NCBI RefSeq assembly: GCF_900102195.1
Contig: NZ_FNBE01000001.1
Location: 124,001 to 188,000, forward strand
Length of the DNA: 64,000 bases
Direction: 5' to 3'
From: Pseudonocardia oroxyli
Lineage (GTDB): Bacteria > Actinomycetota > Actinomycetes > Mycobacteriales > Pseudonocardiaceae
Shown: piece after piece, positions 33,575 through 42,234 of the stretch
How positions within the stretch are numbered: the stretch's first letter is position 1
Layout: every line of letters starts with the position of its first letter
Translations under genes and position numbers: made by a program
The notes under the pieces: model-generated
What the model saw: the letters and a program-made list of their open reading frames with translations, nothing else
Databases searched by the model: none
Told to the model about the DNA's origin: nothing

Positions 33575-33703
33575 GCGACCCCGCCCGCCCGCGCGCCAAC
33601 CGCCACCGACCCCGCCCGCCGCGCTCGCGCCGTGATCGCGGACTCCGCTCCGCCCGCCCGTCCGCACCCGCGCACCCAGCCCCGGTGTTGTGTTCCCCGT
33701 CAC

Positions 33704-33745
33704 CGTGCGCGGCGATGGTCGCTCCAGCGACCGTCGCCGCGCACG
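33704..33745. terminator. 42-bp hairpin, family 1 variant
   Basis: 19-bp stem plus 4-nt loop (TCCA), with one G-T mismatch; arms 33704-33722 and 33727-33745. The left arm begins CGTGCGCGGCGATGGTCGC, differing from the copies at 14807 and 44086 at two positions. It lies 3 bp beyond the stop of the class V PLP enzyme gene. Confidence 0.8.
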
Positions 33746-33748
33746 AGG

Positions 33749-34939
33749 TCAGAGCTGCAGGAAGTCGCGCAGGCCCGCGAGCAACCGTTCGACGTCCTCG
33801 GCGCAGGTGTAGGGCGCGAGGCCGACGCGCAGCCCGCCGGTGTCCCCCAGGCCCAGCCGCCTGCTCGCCTCCAGGGCGTAGAACGAGCTGGCCGGGGCGT
33901 TGACCCGGCGGTCGGCGAGGTAGCGGTAGGCGTCCGCGGGGCGGTCGAGCTGCAGCAGCAGGGTCGGGGTGCGGTGGGCGGCGCGCGAGCGGACCACCAC
34001 GCCGGGCAGCTCCGCCAGGCCCGCCTCCAGCCGCGCCCGCAGCGGGTCCTCGTGCGCCTCGATCGCGCCCATGGTCTCGACCAGCGCGGCGCGCCGGTCG
34101 GCCGTCGAGCCGCAGATCCCGGCGAGGAAGTCGACGGCCGCGGTCGTGCCCGCGAGCAGCTCGTACGGCAGGGTGCCCAGCTCGAACCGCTCCGGCACCG
34201 CGTCCGAGCTGGGCAGCAGCTTGGCCGGGCGCAGCTCCTCGAGCAGCTCGGGGCGGGCCGCGAGCACGCCCAGGTGCGGCCCGCAGAACTTGTACGGCGA
34301 GCAGGCGTAGACGTCCGCGCCGAGCTCGGCCACGGAGATCGCCGCGTGCGAGGTGAGGTGCACGCCGTCGACCACCGTCACCGCTCCGACGGCGTGCGCG
34401 GCGTCGGCGATCGCTCGGACCGGCGGCCGCGTCCCGACCAGGTTGGACGCGCCCGTCACGGCGACGAGCCGGGTCCGCGGGGACAGCACCGTGGCGACGT
34501 CGTCGAGCTCCGTGGTGTCCGGGTCGAAGTCCAGCCACCGGACCGTCGCGCCGACCGACTCGGCGGCCAGCACCCAGGGTCGGATGTTGGCGTCGTGGTC
34601 CAGCCGGGTCACGACGACCTCGTCCCCCGGCCCCCACGTCCCGGCCAGCGTGCGGGCCAGGTCGAACAGCAGCGCGGTGGTGCTGCGCCCGAACACGATC
34701 CCGCGCGGGTCGGCGTCGAGCAGGTCCGCCATGGCCGCCCGCGCCCGCAGCACGATCCCGTCGGCGTGCTTCTCCGCCTCGGTGACGCTCCCGCGGTTGG
34801 CGATCGGGCTGGTCATCGCGTCGGCGACCGCCTGCGCGACGACGGCCGGGGTCTGCGAGCCGCCCGGTCCGTCGAAGTGGGCGGTCCCGGCGGCGAGGGC
34901 GGGGAACTGCGCTCGGAGGGCGGCGACGTCGTAGCTCAC
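33749..34939 (-). CDS. Cysteine desulfurase-like class V aminotransferase
   Basis: 396 residues, PLP fold type I. The PLP lysine is Lys217 in SPYKFCGPHLG, with Asp191 and His194 in VVDGVHLTSH and ASNLVGT contacting the cofactor. The N-terminal FDGPGGSQTPAVV fits the VC1184-like subgroup rather than true IscS/SufS, and no catalytic Cys loop of desulfurases is seen, so sulfur transfer is doubtful. GTG start at 34939 lies 4 nt after the stop of an MFS carrier gene, suggesting uptake and breakdown of one compound. Confidence 0.82.
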   Translation of the reverse strand: MSYDVAALRAQFPALAAGTAHFDGPGGSQTPAVVAQAVADAMTSPIANRGSVTEAEKHADGIVLRARAAMADLLDADPRGIVFGRSTTALLFDLARTLAGTWGPGDEVVVTRLDHDANIRPWVLAAESVGATVRWLDFDPDTTELDDVATVLSPRTRLVAVTGASNLVGTRPPVRAIADAAHAVGAVTVVDGVHLTSHAAISVAELGADVYACSPYKFCGPHLGVLAARPELLEELRPAKLLPSSDAVPERFELGTLPYELLAGTTAAVDFLAGICGSTADRRAALVETMGAIEAHEDPLRARLEAGLAELPGVVVRSRAAHRTPTLLLQLDRPADAYRYLADRRVNAPASSFYALEASRRLGLGDTGGLRVGLAPYTCAEDVERLLAGLRDFLQL

Positions 34940-34943
34940 CGGT

Positions 34944-36215
34944 TCACCGTAGGACGGACCCCTTCGTCTCGGGCAGGGTGAGGATGGTCAGGAACGCCAC
35001 GACGGCACCCGCGGCGACGTACCAGAAGAAGGCGCCGCCCAACCACTGGATCATCAACGGGGCGGTGCCGCCGAACACCGCGACGGTGAGGTTGTACCAG
35101 GCGCCGATCCCCAGCCCGCGAACCTCGGTGGGGAACAGCTCGCTCATGATCGCCGGGGCCAGCGAGGTCATCATCGTGTAGAGCCCCAGGCCCACGCCGA
35201 ACACCACGAGCAGCCCCCAGAAGGCGGGCCCGACCAGGGTGGACAGCGGCACGACCAGGATCGCGGTGGCCCCCGACCAGAACAGCAGCTGCGGCTTGCG
35301 GCCGATCCGGTCCGAGAGCGCGCCCATCGGGTACTGCAGCAGGACGAACAGCAGCGTCGCGATGCTCAGCGCCAGGAACACGTCGAACGGGTCGGCGCCA
35401 CGCGAGCGCGTCGCGTACGGGGTGAGCGCGGAGAAGAAGGTGTAGTAGCAGAGCGTCGAGAGCAGGGTGAAGCCGAACAGCTGCCCGACGGCCCTCGGGT
35501 GCTCCCGCAGCGTGACGAGCAGCGGGTTCCTGATCTTCTGTGCGGCGGACTTGTTGGCCTCGAACTGGTCGGTCTCCGGCATCGCGCGGCGCAGCCACAG
35601 CCCCAGCAGCCCGAGGATCCCGCCGAGCACGAACGGGACCCGCCAGCCCCAGCTCGCCAGCGCGTCGTCGGACAGCGTCCCGGCGAGCACCACCCCCAGC
35701 ACCGACGCGATCAGCACGGCGGTCCCGGTGGAGATGTAGAAGAAGGACGAGTAGCGCCCGCGGTGGCGCGGCGGTGCGATCTCGCCGAGGTAGGCGCTGG
35801 CGTTGGACACCTCGCCGCCCAGCGACATGCCCTGCGCGATCCGGGCGAGCAGCAGCAGGACCGGGGCGAGCCAGCCGACCATCGAGAACGTGGGCAGGGC
35901 GGCGATCACGAGCGAGCCGCCCGCCATCAGCAGGATGGTGACCATCATGGCCGTCCGGCGGCCCCGCAGGTCGGCGAAGCGCCCGAGCAGGAACCCGCCG
36001 AGCGGGCGGAAGAAGAAGGCCAGCGCGTAGGTGGCGAGGGTGCTGATCAGCGCCAGGGTGGCGTTCTCGGGCGGGAAGATCTGGGTCGCGAAGTAGATGC
36101 TGAACGTCGCGTAGATCGTCCAGTCGTACCACTCGATGGCGTTCCCGATGGACGCCGCGACGAGCGTCCGGACCGGGAGCCGGTGTCGGGTCGTGACCTC
36201 GGTGTCCTGCGCCAT
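34944..36215 (-). CDS. MFS transporter, metabolite:H+ symporter (MHS) family
   Basis: 423 residues, about 12 membrane segments. MHS signatures include ASIGNAIEWYDWTIYATFS near residue 20, FRPLGGFLLGRFADLRGRR near residue 70 and RIAQGMSLGGEVSNASAYLGE near residue 125. Members carry carboxylates, betaines or proline with protons. ATG at 36215 follows a minus-strand TACCCT (36227-36222) by 6 nt, so the message is probably leaderless; GTG at 36218 is the alternative. It is the first gene of an operon with the class V PLP enzyme. Confidence 0.9.
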   Translation of the reverse strand: MAQDTEVTTRHRLPVRTLVAASIGNAIEWYDWTIYATFSIYFATQIFPPENATLALISTLATYALAFFFRPLGGFLLGRFADLRGRRTAMMVTILLMAGGSLVIAALPTFSMVGWLAPVLLLLARIAQGMSLGGEVSNASAYLGEIAPPRHRGRYSSFFYISTGTAVLIASVLGVVLAGTLSDDALASWGWRVPFVLGGILGLLGLWLRRAMPETDQFEANKSAAQKIRNPLLVTLREHPRAVGQLFGFTLLSTLCYYTFFSALTPYATRSRGADPFDVFLALSIATLLFVLLQYPMGALSDRIGRKPQLLFWSGATAILVVPLSTLVGPAFWGLLVVFGVGLGLYTMMTSLAPAIMSELFPTEVRGLGIGAWYNLTVAVFGGTAPLMIQWLGGAFFWYVAAGAVVAFLTILTLPETKGSVLR

Positions 36216-36221
36216 CACGCG

Positions 36222-36227
36222 AGGGTA
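36222..36227 (-). promoter_or_regulatory. -10 box for the leaderless MHS gene
   Basis: TACCCT on the minus strand ends 6 nt before the ATG at 36215. Confidence 0.45.
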
Positions 36228-36257
36228 GATCGCCCGGACGGGTGACGCAGGGTGAGC

Positions 36258-38279
36258 TCAGCGGGCCGGCCAGGCGGCGACCTGGACCCCCGTCTCGTCG
36301 CGCAGGGCGCAGGCAGGCAGGGCGTCCCGGAGCGCGTTGGTCAGGACGACGCTCTCGGCGCGCGCGAGGGCGTCCAGCGTCAGGACCGCCGGGTGGGCGT
36401 CCGGACGGTCGTCGAGGAAGGCGGTGCGGGCGGTGCCCGCCAGGATCCGCCCGTCGAGCGGCGGGGTGATCCACACGCCGTCGACCAGGGCGAAGACCGA
36501 GTGCCGGGTGGTCTCGAGCACCCGGCCGCCCGCGTCGACGAGCAGCGGGACCTCCCCCGGCCCGACCTGCGCCTCGTGCGCCTCCAGCCAGGCCCGGTCG
36601 GCCGCCTTGTGCGGGTAGGTGTGGGTGCTGCGGCGGACCCGCAGCACGGGTGCGGGCGGCGGGGCGCCCAGCGGGGCGCTCGTGATCCGGAGTGCTCCGC
36701 CCCCGACGTCCCCGACCTCGGTGCCGTCGGTGCCGTCGGTGCCGTCGGTGACCTCGCTGACCTCGCTGACGTCCATGCGCAGCCGGTGCCTGCCGACGAG
36801 CGGAGCCGCCGCCTTGAGCACGGCGCCCGCCACGTCCGCCTCCAGGGTGGTGCCGGTCAGCTCGAACCAGGACCGCCGCACCCGCCCGACGTGCTCCGCC
36901 AGCCGCCGCGGCCGCCCGTCCACCACGAGGATCGTCTCGAAGAGCGCGACCGGCCGGCCCGAGGTGTCGGACTCGCGGGCGGTGGTGTCGGACCCGCGGG
37001 GCTGCGGGGTGCGGGCGAGGGTGCGCAGGAGCGGGCCCGCCTTCGTCAGGCACTCCGCGTACTCCTCGGCCGGGGTGGAGTCCACGGTGACACCGCCGCC
37101 GACGCCGAGGCGGGTCGCGCCGGACGGGGCGATCTCCAGGGTGCGGATCGCGACCGCCAGCTCGAGGCCCGCGAGCGGGCTCGCGTAGCCGAGGGCGCCG
37201 GTGAACAGGCCGCGGCGGGTCGGTTCGAGCCGCTCGATCAGCTCCACCGCGCGGATCTTCGGGGTGCCGGTGACCGACCCGGGCGGGAGGGTGGCGGCGA
37301 GGAGGTCGGCGTCGTCGTACCCGGGGGCGAGGGTGCCCTCGACCTCGGACACCAGGTGCCAGACGCCGGCGTGCGGCTCGATCGCGCGCAGCCGCGGGAC
37401 CGTGACGCCGGTGCAGACCCGGGACAGGTCGTTGCGCATCAGGTCGACGATCATCACGTTCTCGGCCGCGTCCTTCGCGGACGCCGCGAGCCGCGCGCGG
37501 TCGCCCGCGTCGTCGGCCCCGGTGCGCGGCCGGGTGCCCTTGATCGGCGCGGTCCGGACCCGGCGGCCCGCACGGTGCAGGAACAGCTCGGGGCTCGCGC
37601 TCACCGCCGCGCCCGCCGCCCCGACGACGAGCCCCGCGCGGGCGGGGGCGTGCGCCTCGACCAGCCGCGCCCACGCCTCGACGGGGCTGCCGTGCAGGTG
37701 CAGGTCGAGGTGGACGGCGATGTTCGCCTGGTAGATCTCGCCGCGGCGGACGGCCCGGACGCACTCCTCGACCGCGATGCAGTGCGCCGTGCGGTCCGGC
37801 AGGCCCAGGACCTCCAGCTCGGCCCGGCCGGGTGCCGGCGCGCGCCCGAGGTCCGCCACCAGCGCGGCGCAGCGGGCTTCCGGGTCCGGGAGCCCGGGGC
37901 CGACGAGCGCCTCGTAGTGCCACTCGCCGTCGTACCGCAGGACGTCCGGGTAGAAGGCCATGTCCGGCAGGCCGTGGAACGACACGGTGCCGAACCATCC
38001 GCCCCCGACCCGCGCGTCCCCACCCCCGAGGACCGGCGTCGCGGGCCAGACCAGGTCGGTCGGGACCGGGTCGCACGTCAGCAGGGCGCCCGCGGACCAG
38101 GCCCCCGACCAGGCCGTCAGACGCTCGCGGTGGCCGAGGCGCCGGGCCGCCGCGGCGGGCGTGAGGTCCGGCGGGACGGCCCCGCGCAGGGACCACGCCA
38201 CCGCACGGACGGGTCCGGCGGGTCGGGTCACCGGAGGAGCATGCCCGGCGGGCCGCGCGGGAGGAAGCGGAGGGGGCAC
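36258..38279 (-). CDS. pabB: Aminodeoxychorismate synthase I fused to aminodeoxychorismate lyase
   Basis: 673 residues. The first about 400 are a chorismate-binding PabB domain (APIKGTRPR, AENVMIVDLMRNDLSRV, PPGSVTGTPKIRAVELIE). After a linker, residues about 430-673 are a class IV PLP lyase (VALFETILVVDGRPRRLAEH; THTYPHKAADRAW with the lysine; LLVDAGGRVLETTRHSVFA). Together they make p-aminobenzoate for folate or a natural product. A run of 9-bp repeats adds Thr-Asp-Gly repeats within the lyase domain. The start is uncertain: GTG at 38279 gives the full frame, but conservation begins only at about residue 24. Confidence 0.85.
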   Translation of the reverse strand: MPPPLPPARPAGHAPPVTRPAGPVRAVAWSLRGAVPPDLTPAAAARRLGHRERLTAWSGAWSAGALLTCDPVPTDLVWPATPVLGGGDARVGGGWFGTVSFHGLPDMAFYPDVLRYDGEWHYEALVGPGLPDPEARCAALVADLGRAPAPGRAELEVLGLPDRTAHCIAVEECVRAVRRGEIYQANIAVHLDLHLHGSPVEAWARLVEAHAPARAGLVVGAAGAAVSASPELFLHRAGRRVRTAPIKGTRPRTGADDAGDRARLAASAKDAAENVMIVDLMRNDLSRVCTGVTVPRLRAIEPHAGVWHLVSEVEGTLAPGYDDADLLAATLPPGSVTGTPKIRAVELIERLEPTRRGLFTGALGYASPLAGLELAVAIRTLEIAPSGATRLGVGGGVTVDSTPAEEYAECLTKAGPLLRTLARTPQPRGSDTTARESDTSGRPVALFETILVVDGRPRRLAEHVGRVRRSWFELTGTTLEADVAGAVLKAAAPLVGRHRLRMDVSEVSEVTDGTDGTDGTEVGDVGGGALRITSAPLGAPPPAPVLRVRRSTHTYPHKAADRAWLEAHEAQVGPGEVPLLVDAGGRVLETTRHSVFALVDGVWITPPLDGRILAGTARTAFLDDRPDAHPAVLTLDALARAESVVLTNALRDALPACALRDETGVQVAAWPAR
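36712..36774. repeat. 9-bp in-frame repeat inside the lyase domain
   Basis: Seven units of 9 bp, three of them identical GTGCCGTCG (36721-36747) and the rest variants such as GTGACCTCG. On the coding strand they encode SEVSEV followed by TDGTDGTDG, an expanded surface loop in the PabC-like domain. Confidence 0.8.
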
Positions 38280-38460
38280 ACCTCACGCCGTCACCCGCGG
38301 AGCCCGGCCGCCACGCTCCGAATCGGACACGCCGGGCACACCACCTGCGCCGACCGGGTGATTCCCACGATCGCGACGCAATCGCAATCCGCTTCGGGTT
38401 CACGCCGTCACCCTGCGTCGGCATGATGATCGTGGGGTTGGTGTGACGCGAGGGGGAATC

Positions 38461-39696
38461 GTGAAGTCCGTGCAGTGGCGTACCGCGCGGCGGTTGCTGG
38501 CCGGTGCGGTGACCGTCGGGCTGGCGGGCGCGCTGGTCGCGGCGGGGGTCACCGCCACGAACGGCACCCCGGCCACCGCCGGGACCACGCACGAGGAGGC
38601 CGCCGCCGCACCCGCGGCCCCGGCCCCGGTCGTCGCGGTGGCGACCCTGCAGCCACAGCCGGGCACGGCGGACGTCCACCCGCTCGGCGCCGCCCGGGCG
38701 AGCGCGTCCGCGGGCACCTTGTCGGACGTCGCGCTCACCGACTCCGACGGCGGCACCCTCCCCGGCGGCTACTCCCCCGACCGGACACAGTGGACGGCCA
38801 CCGCCCCGCTGGCCTACGGCGAGACCTACACCTGGTCCGGCGCGCTCACCGCGCCCGACGGCGCCGTCACCCCGCTGACCGGCTCGTTCGGCACCGTGCG
38901 GCCCACCAAGTACGTCAAGGGCACCCTGAACATCGACGACGGCGCGACCGTCGGCGTGGCGGCGCCGGTGATCGTCCGGTTCGACCGGGACCTCCCGCCC
39001 GCGGCGAAGGCCGAGATCGAGCGCGGCCTGAGCGTGCAGACCTCCACCCCCGTCGAGGGCGCCTGGGCCTGGCTGCCGGACGACTGGGGCGGCTCTCGCG
39101 TGCACTGGCGGCCGAAGGAGTACTGGCCGGTCGGCACCCAGGTCACGGTGAGCATCCCGCTGTACGGCAAGGACCTCGGCGTCGGGTACGGGCGCGCGGA
39201 CCTCACCACGCACTTCACCATCGGCCGCAGCCAGATCGTGAAGGCGGACGAGGACAGCCACCGGATCGTCGTGATCCGGGACGGCCAGCAGGTCATGGAC
39301 CTGCCCGCGAGCTACGGCCTGGAGACCGACCCGCGCCGGGTCACCCGCAACGGCACACACATCGTGATGGCCAAGTCCGAGAAGGTGCTCATGTCCAACC
39401 CGGACTACGGCTACGTGAACCAGCCGGAGTACTGGGCGGTGCGGATCTCCAACAACGGCGAGTTCATCCACGCCAACCCCGCGTCCGTCGGGTCGCAGGG
39501 CAGGCGGAACGTCTCGCACGGCTGCATCAACCTGTCCACCGCGAACGCGAAGGCCTACTTCGACACCGCGATGTACGGGGACCCGGTCGAGGTCACCGGC
39601 AGCAGCGTCCCGCTGTCCGCCGCCGACGGGGACGTCTACGACTGGGCGGTCCCGTGGGACCAGTGGAAGGCCATGAGCGCGCTCTCGGTCTCGTAG
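38461..39696 (+). CDS. L,D-transpeptidase with Ig-like domains (LdtMt2 type)
   Basis: 411 residues. Signal peptide/anchor (about residues 8-35), Ala/Pro linker, two Ig-like domains (GGYSPDRTQWTATAPLAYGETYTW; PVIVRFDRDLPPAAKAEIERGL) and a YkuD catalytic domain with His353 and Cys355 in SHGCINLS. The architecture is that of mycobacterial LdtMt1/2, which form 3-3 peptidoglycan cross-links. GTG at 38461 has AGGGGG close upstream; GTG at 38443 is possible. Its stop abuts that of the convergent acyl-CoA ligase (TAG then CTA, no gap). Confidence 0.92.
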   Translation: MKSVQWRTARRLLAGAVTVGLAGALVAAGVTATNGTPATAGTTHEEAAAAPAAPAPVVAVATLQPQPGTADVHPLGAARASASAGTLSDVALTDSDGGTLPGGYSPDRTQWTATAPLAYGETYTWSGALTAPDGAVTPLTGSFGTVRPTKYVKGTLNIDDGATVGVAAPVIVRFDRDLPPAAKAEIERGLSVQTSTPVEGAWAWLPDDWGGSRVHWRPKEYWPVGTQVTVSIPLYGKDLGVGYGRADLTTHFTIGRSQIVKADEDSHRIVVIRDGQQVMDLPASYGLETDPRRVTRNGTHIVMAKSEKVLMSNPDYGYVNQPEYWAVRISNNGEFIHANPASVGSQGRRNVSHGCINLSTANAKAYFDTAMYGDPVEVTGSSVPLSAADGDVYDWAVPWDQWKAMSALSVS

Positions 39697-41259
39697 CTAG
39701 ATCCGCTTCTCCCTGCCCGCCCAGGCCTGCTCGCGCAGCACGAACTTCTGGATCTTGCCGGTCGAGGTCTTGGGCAGCTCCCCGAACGTGACGGTCTTCG
39801 GGGCCTTGAACCGGGCCAGCCGACCCCGCACGTGCTCGCGGATCTCCTCCTCGGTGGCCGTCGCGCCCTCCTGCAGCGTCACGTACGCCGCGGGGACCTC
39901 GCCCCAGCGGTCGTCCGGAACCGCGATGACGGCCGCCTCCAGCACCGCGGGGTGGTCCATGATCGCCTGCTCCACCTCGACCGACGCGATGTTCTCGCCG
40001 CCGGAGATGATCACGTCCTTGGACCGGTCCCGGAGCTCCACGTAGCCGTCCGGGTGCACGACGCCGATGTCCCCGGTCCGGAACCAGCCGTCCGGCACGG
40101 CGGCCGCGGTGGCCTCCGGGTCGTCGAGGTAGCCGAGCATGAGGTTGTTGCCGCGCAACGCGATCTGGCCCGTGGTGACGCCGTCGGCGGGCACGTCGCC
40201 GCCGTCCTCGGCCACCACCCGCGGCACCACGGAGATCATGTTCCCGACGCCCTGGCGGGCCTTGAGCCGCGCCTGCGCCTCCCCGTCCGCGGAGTCCCAC
40301 TCGGGGCGCCAGTCGCAGATCATCGCCGGCCCGTAGGTCTCGGTCAGCCCGTAGAGATGGGTGACGTCGAACCCCAGCTCCGCCATCCGCCGCAGGATGG
40401 CGGGCGACGGCGGCGCCCCGCCCGTCGCGATCCGGACGGTGTGCTCCAGCGGGGCGGCGCCGGCCGCGTAGGCGATCATCGAGAGCACCGTGGGCGCCCC
40501 GTTCAGGTGCGTGACGCCCTCCTCGCGCAGCAGCCGCCAGATCTCCGGCGGGTCCACCTTGGGTAGGCAGACGTGCGTCGCGGCGGCCGCGGTGACCGCC
40601 CACGGGAACGTCCAGCCGTTGCAGTGGAACATCGGCAGCGTCCACAGGTGCACGCTCGACGGCGTCAGCCCGGTGTGTCCCACCATCGCGACGGCCTGCA
40701 GGAACGCGCCGCGGTGGTGGTACATCACGCCCTTCGGGCGGCCCGTCGTCCCGGACGTGTAGTTGATCGACAGCAGCGCCCGCTCGTCCGCCGGGGTCAG
40801 GTGCAGCGGCTCGGCCCCGGCCAGCAGCGCCTCGTACTGCTCCCCCGCCCGGATCCGGTGCGGCGGGGAGTCCAGCTGCGCGAGCGCCTCGTCCACCAGG
40901 GCGTCGAACGACGGGTCGTGGATCAGCACCGAGGACTTCGAGTGCTCCAGGATGTAGGCCACCTCGCCGACGGAGAGCCGGGTGTTCACCGCGACCAGCG
41001 GCACCCCCGCCCACGGCACCCCGAAGTTCGCCTCGAGCAGCACGTGGGTGTTCGGCGCGAGCACGGCCACGGGCCTGCGCCCGGCCAACGGCGCGAGCCC
41101 GCCCGCGAGGCGGGTGCAGCGCTCGTGCAGCTCGGCGTAGGTCCAGCGCCGGTCCCCGTCCACGACCCCGACCCGGTCCCCGTGCGAGGCCGCGGCACGG
41201 TCCAGGTACGACGTGGGGGTCAGGGGCTCGTAGGAGAACGAGTCAGGTGCATCGATCAC
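39697..41259 (-). CDS. AMP-dependent acyl-CoA synthetase
   Basis: 520 residues of the ANL superfamily. Motifs: NYTSGTTGRPKGVMYHHRG (A3), GLTETYGPAMICDW (A5), WFRTGDIGV, DRSKDVIISGGENIASVEVE (hinge) and Lys502 in STGKIQKFVL. FHCNGWTFPW near residue 215 is common in medium-chain or 3-methylmercaptopropionate-type ligases. GTG start at 41259 lies 10 nt after the small gene at 41270-41449, making a two-gene operon. Substrate not predictable. Confidence 0.9.
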   Translation of the reverse strand: MIDAPDSFSYEPLTPTSYLDRAAASHGDRVGVVDGDRRWTYAELHERCTRLAGGLAPLAGRRPVAVLAPNTHVLLEANFGVPWAGVPLVAVNTRLSVGEVAYILEHSKSSVLIHDPSFDALVDEALAQLDSPPHRIRAGEQYEALLAGAEPLHLTPADERALLSINYTSGTTGRPKGVMYHHRGAFLQAVAMVGHTGLTPSSVHLWTLPMFHCNGWTFPWAVTAAAATHVCLPKVDPPEIWRLLREEGVTHLNGAPTVLSMIAYAAGAAPLEHTVRIATGGAPPSPAILRRMAELGFDVTHLYGLTETYGPAMICDWRPEWDSADGEAQARLKARQGVGNMISVVPRVVAEDGGDVPADGVTTGQIALRGNNLMLGYLDDPEATAAAVPDGWFRTGDIGVVHPDGYVELRDRSKDVIISGGENIASVEVEQAIMDHPAVLEAAVIAVPDDRWGEVPAAYVTLQEGATATEEEIREHVRGRLARFKAPKTVTFGELPKTSTGKIQKFVLREQAWAGREKRI

Positions 41260-41269
41260 CTGCTCAGCC

Positions 41270-41449
41270 TCACCCGGCGGGCGGCTCCGCGCAACGACCC
41301 GAGTCCGCGACCCGCGCGTGCAGGCGGGAGCGGATCTCCTCCGGGGTGTAGGAGCGGCGCTGCCGCTCGCCGCGCGCCACCACGATCCCGCCCGCCGCGA
41401 CGCCCGCGAGCCCGGCCAGTCCGCACGCCTTCCAGACGGTCCATCGCAC
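41270..41449 (-). CDS. Small single-helix membrane protein, 59 residues
   Basis: A short frame, GTG at 41449 to TGA at 41270: begins MRWTVWKACGLAGLAGVAAG, continues GGIVVARGERQRRSYTPEEIRSRL and ends with a Cys-containing tail. One hydrophobic helix (about residues 5-24) is followed by a basic cytoplasmic helix. Similar tiny proteins with RR-YTPEEIR-RLH are common in actinobacteria, function unknown. Promoter TAACCT (41461-41456) ends 6 nt before the GTG, overlapping the opposed -10 of the gene at 41467. It leads the acyl-CoA ligase by 10 nt. Confidence 0.7.
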   Translation of the reverse strand: MRWTVWKACGLAGLAGVAAGGIVVARGERQRRSYTPEEIRSRLHARVADSGRCAEPPAG

Positions 41450-41454
41450 CTCGG

Positions 41455-41461
41455 TAGGTTA
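41455..41461. promoter_or_regulatory. Overlapping opposed -10 boxes (bidirectional promoter)
   Basis: The 7-bp TAGGTTA gives TAGGTT on the plus strand (41455-41460) and TAACCT on the minus strand (41461-41456). Each ends exactly 6 nt before a start codon: ATG at 41467 (plus) and GTG at 41449 (minus). Two leaderless messages would begin about 18 bp apart in opposite directions. Confidence 0.6.
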
Positions 41462-41466
41462 GGGGG

Positions 41467-42234
41467 ATGCTGAGCCTGGACCGGGCCGTCGAGCTGACCC
41501 GCACCGGGGACGTCTGGTTGTTCCGAGGGCGCAGCGGCGCCGACCGGGCGATCCGCGGCGTCACGAACGCGCCGGTCAACCACGTCGGGATGGCGCTGGT
41601 GGTGGACGACCTGCCCCCGCTGCTGTGGCACGCCGAGCTCGGGAAGGCGCTGCCGGACCTGTGGTCGGGCACCCACCACCGCGGGGTGCAGCTGCACGAC
41701 CTGCGCGCGGCGGTCGAGCAGTGGGCGCACCGCTACGGGCAGCGGGCCTGGCTGCGCCAGCTCACCCCCGAGGTGCCGCGGGAGGCCGAGGACGCCGCGT
41801 TGCGCGCGGTCGCCCGACTGGACGGGACCCCGTTCCCCTCGACGCTGCGGCTCGCGGGCCGCTGGCTGCGCGGGCGGGCCCCGGCGGTGCAGGACACGGC
41901 GTGGCAGGCGGTGGAGGGCGTGCGGTACGTGTCGCGGACGTCGGATGCGGTGCTGGACAAGGCGATCGACACCGTGAAGGACGGCGCCCGCAGGCTGCTC
42001 GGCCGACCGGTCGTCGAGCGGGGGCCCGCCCCCCGGCCCCCGGAGCCCGAGGACGCGCCCGCCCTGGAGACGGCCTACTGCGCCGAGGTCGTCGCCGTCA
42101 CGTTCGAGGAGATGGGGATCCTGCCCGTCGACCGCCGGGCGAACTGGTACGACCCGGGCCGCTTCTGGAGCGGGGACGATCTCGCGCTGCTGCCGCCCTA
42201 CTCGCTGGGCCGGGAGATCGCCGTCGAGCTGTGA
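41467..42234 (+). CDS. Papain-like (permuted NlpC/P60, YiiX-type) hydrolase, putative
   Basis: 255 residues. GDVWLFRGRSGADRAIRGVTNAPVNHVGMAL places a His near residue 39 early, and TAYCAEVVAVTFEEMGIL supplies a Cys near residue 202 late; this His-before-Cys order is that of permuted NlpC/P60 (YiiX-like) cysteine hydrolases. These act on peptides or acyl groups. A helical middle section (VQDTAWQAVEGVRYVSRTSDAV) is unusual. No signal peptide. ATG at 41467 is leaderless by the shared promoter. Family assignment is by pattern only. Confidence 0.6.
   Translation: MLSLDRAVELTRTGDVWLFRGRSGADRAIRGVTNAPVNHVGMALVVDDLPPLLWHAELGKALPDLWSGTHHRGVQLHDLRAAVEQWAHRYGQRAWLRQLTPEVPREAEDAALRAVARLDGTPFPSTLRLAGRWLRGRAPAVQDTAWQAVEGVRYVSRTSDAVLDKAIDTVKDGARRLLGRPVVERGPAPRPPEPEDAPALETAYCAEVVAVTFEEMGILPVDRRANWYDPGRFWSGDDLALLPPYSLGREIAVEL

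Noticed and set aside
33749..34939. True cysteine desulfurase (IscS/SufS) or kynureninase
   Set aside because: The PLP site fits class V, but the desulfurase cysteine loop and kynureninase signatures are not seen, and no Fe-S or tryptophan genes adjoin.
34936..39519. Very long minus-strand open frame of 1527 codons
   Set aside because: It runs across three real genes in the wrong frame and is Arg/Pro/Gly-rich throughout, as expected of antisense and shifted frames in GC-rich DNA. The same holds for the long frames at 2596-5976, 4839-8255 and 57701-61420, except where they contain the true genes listed.
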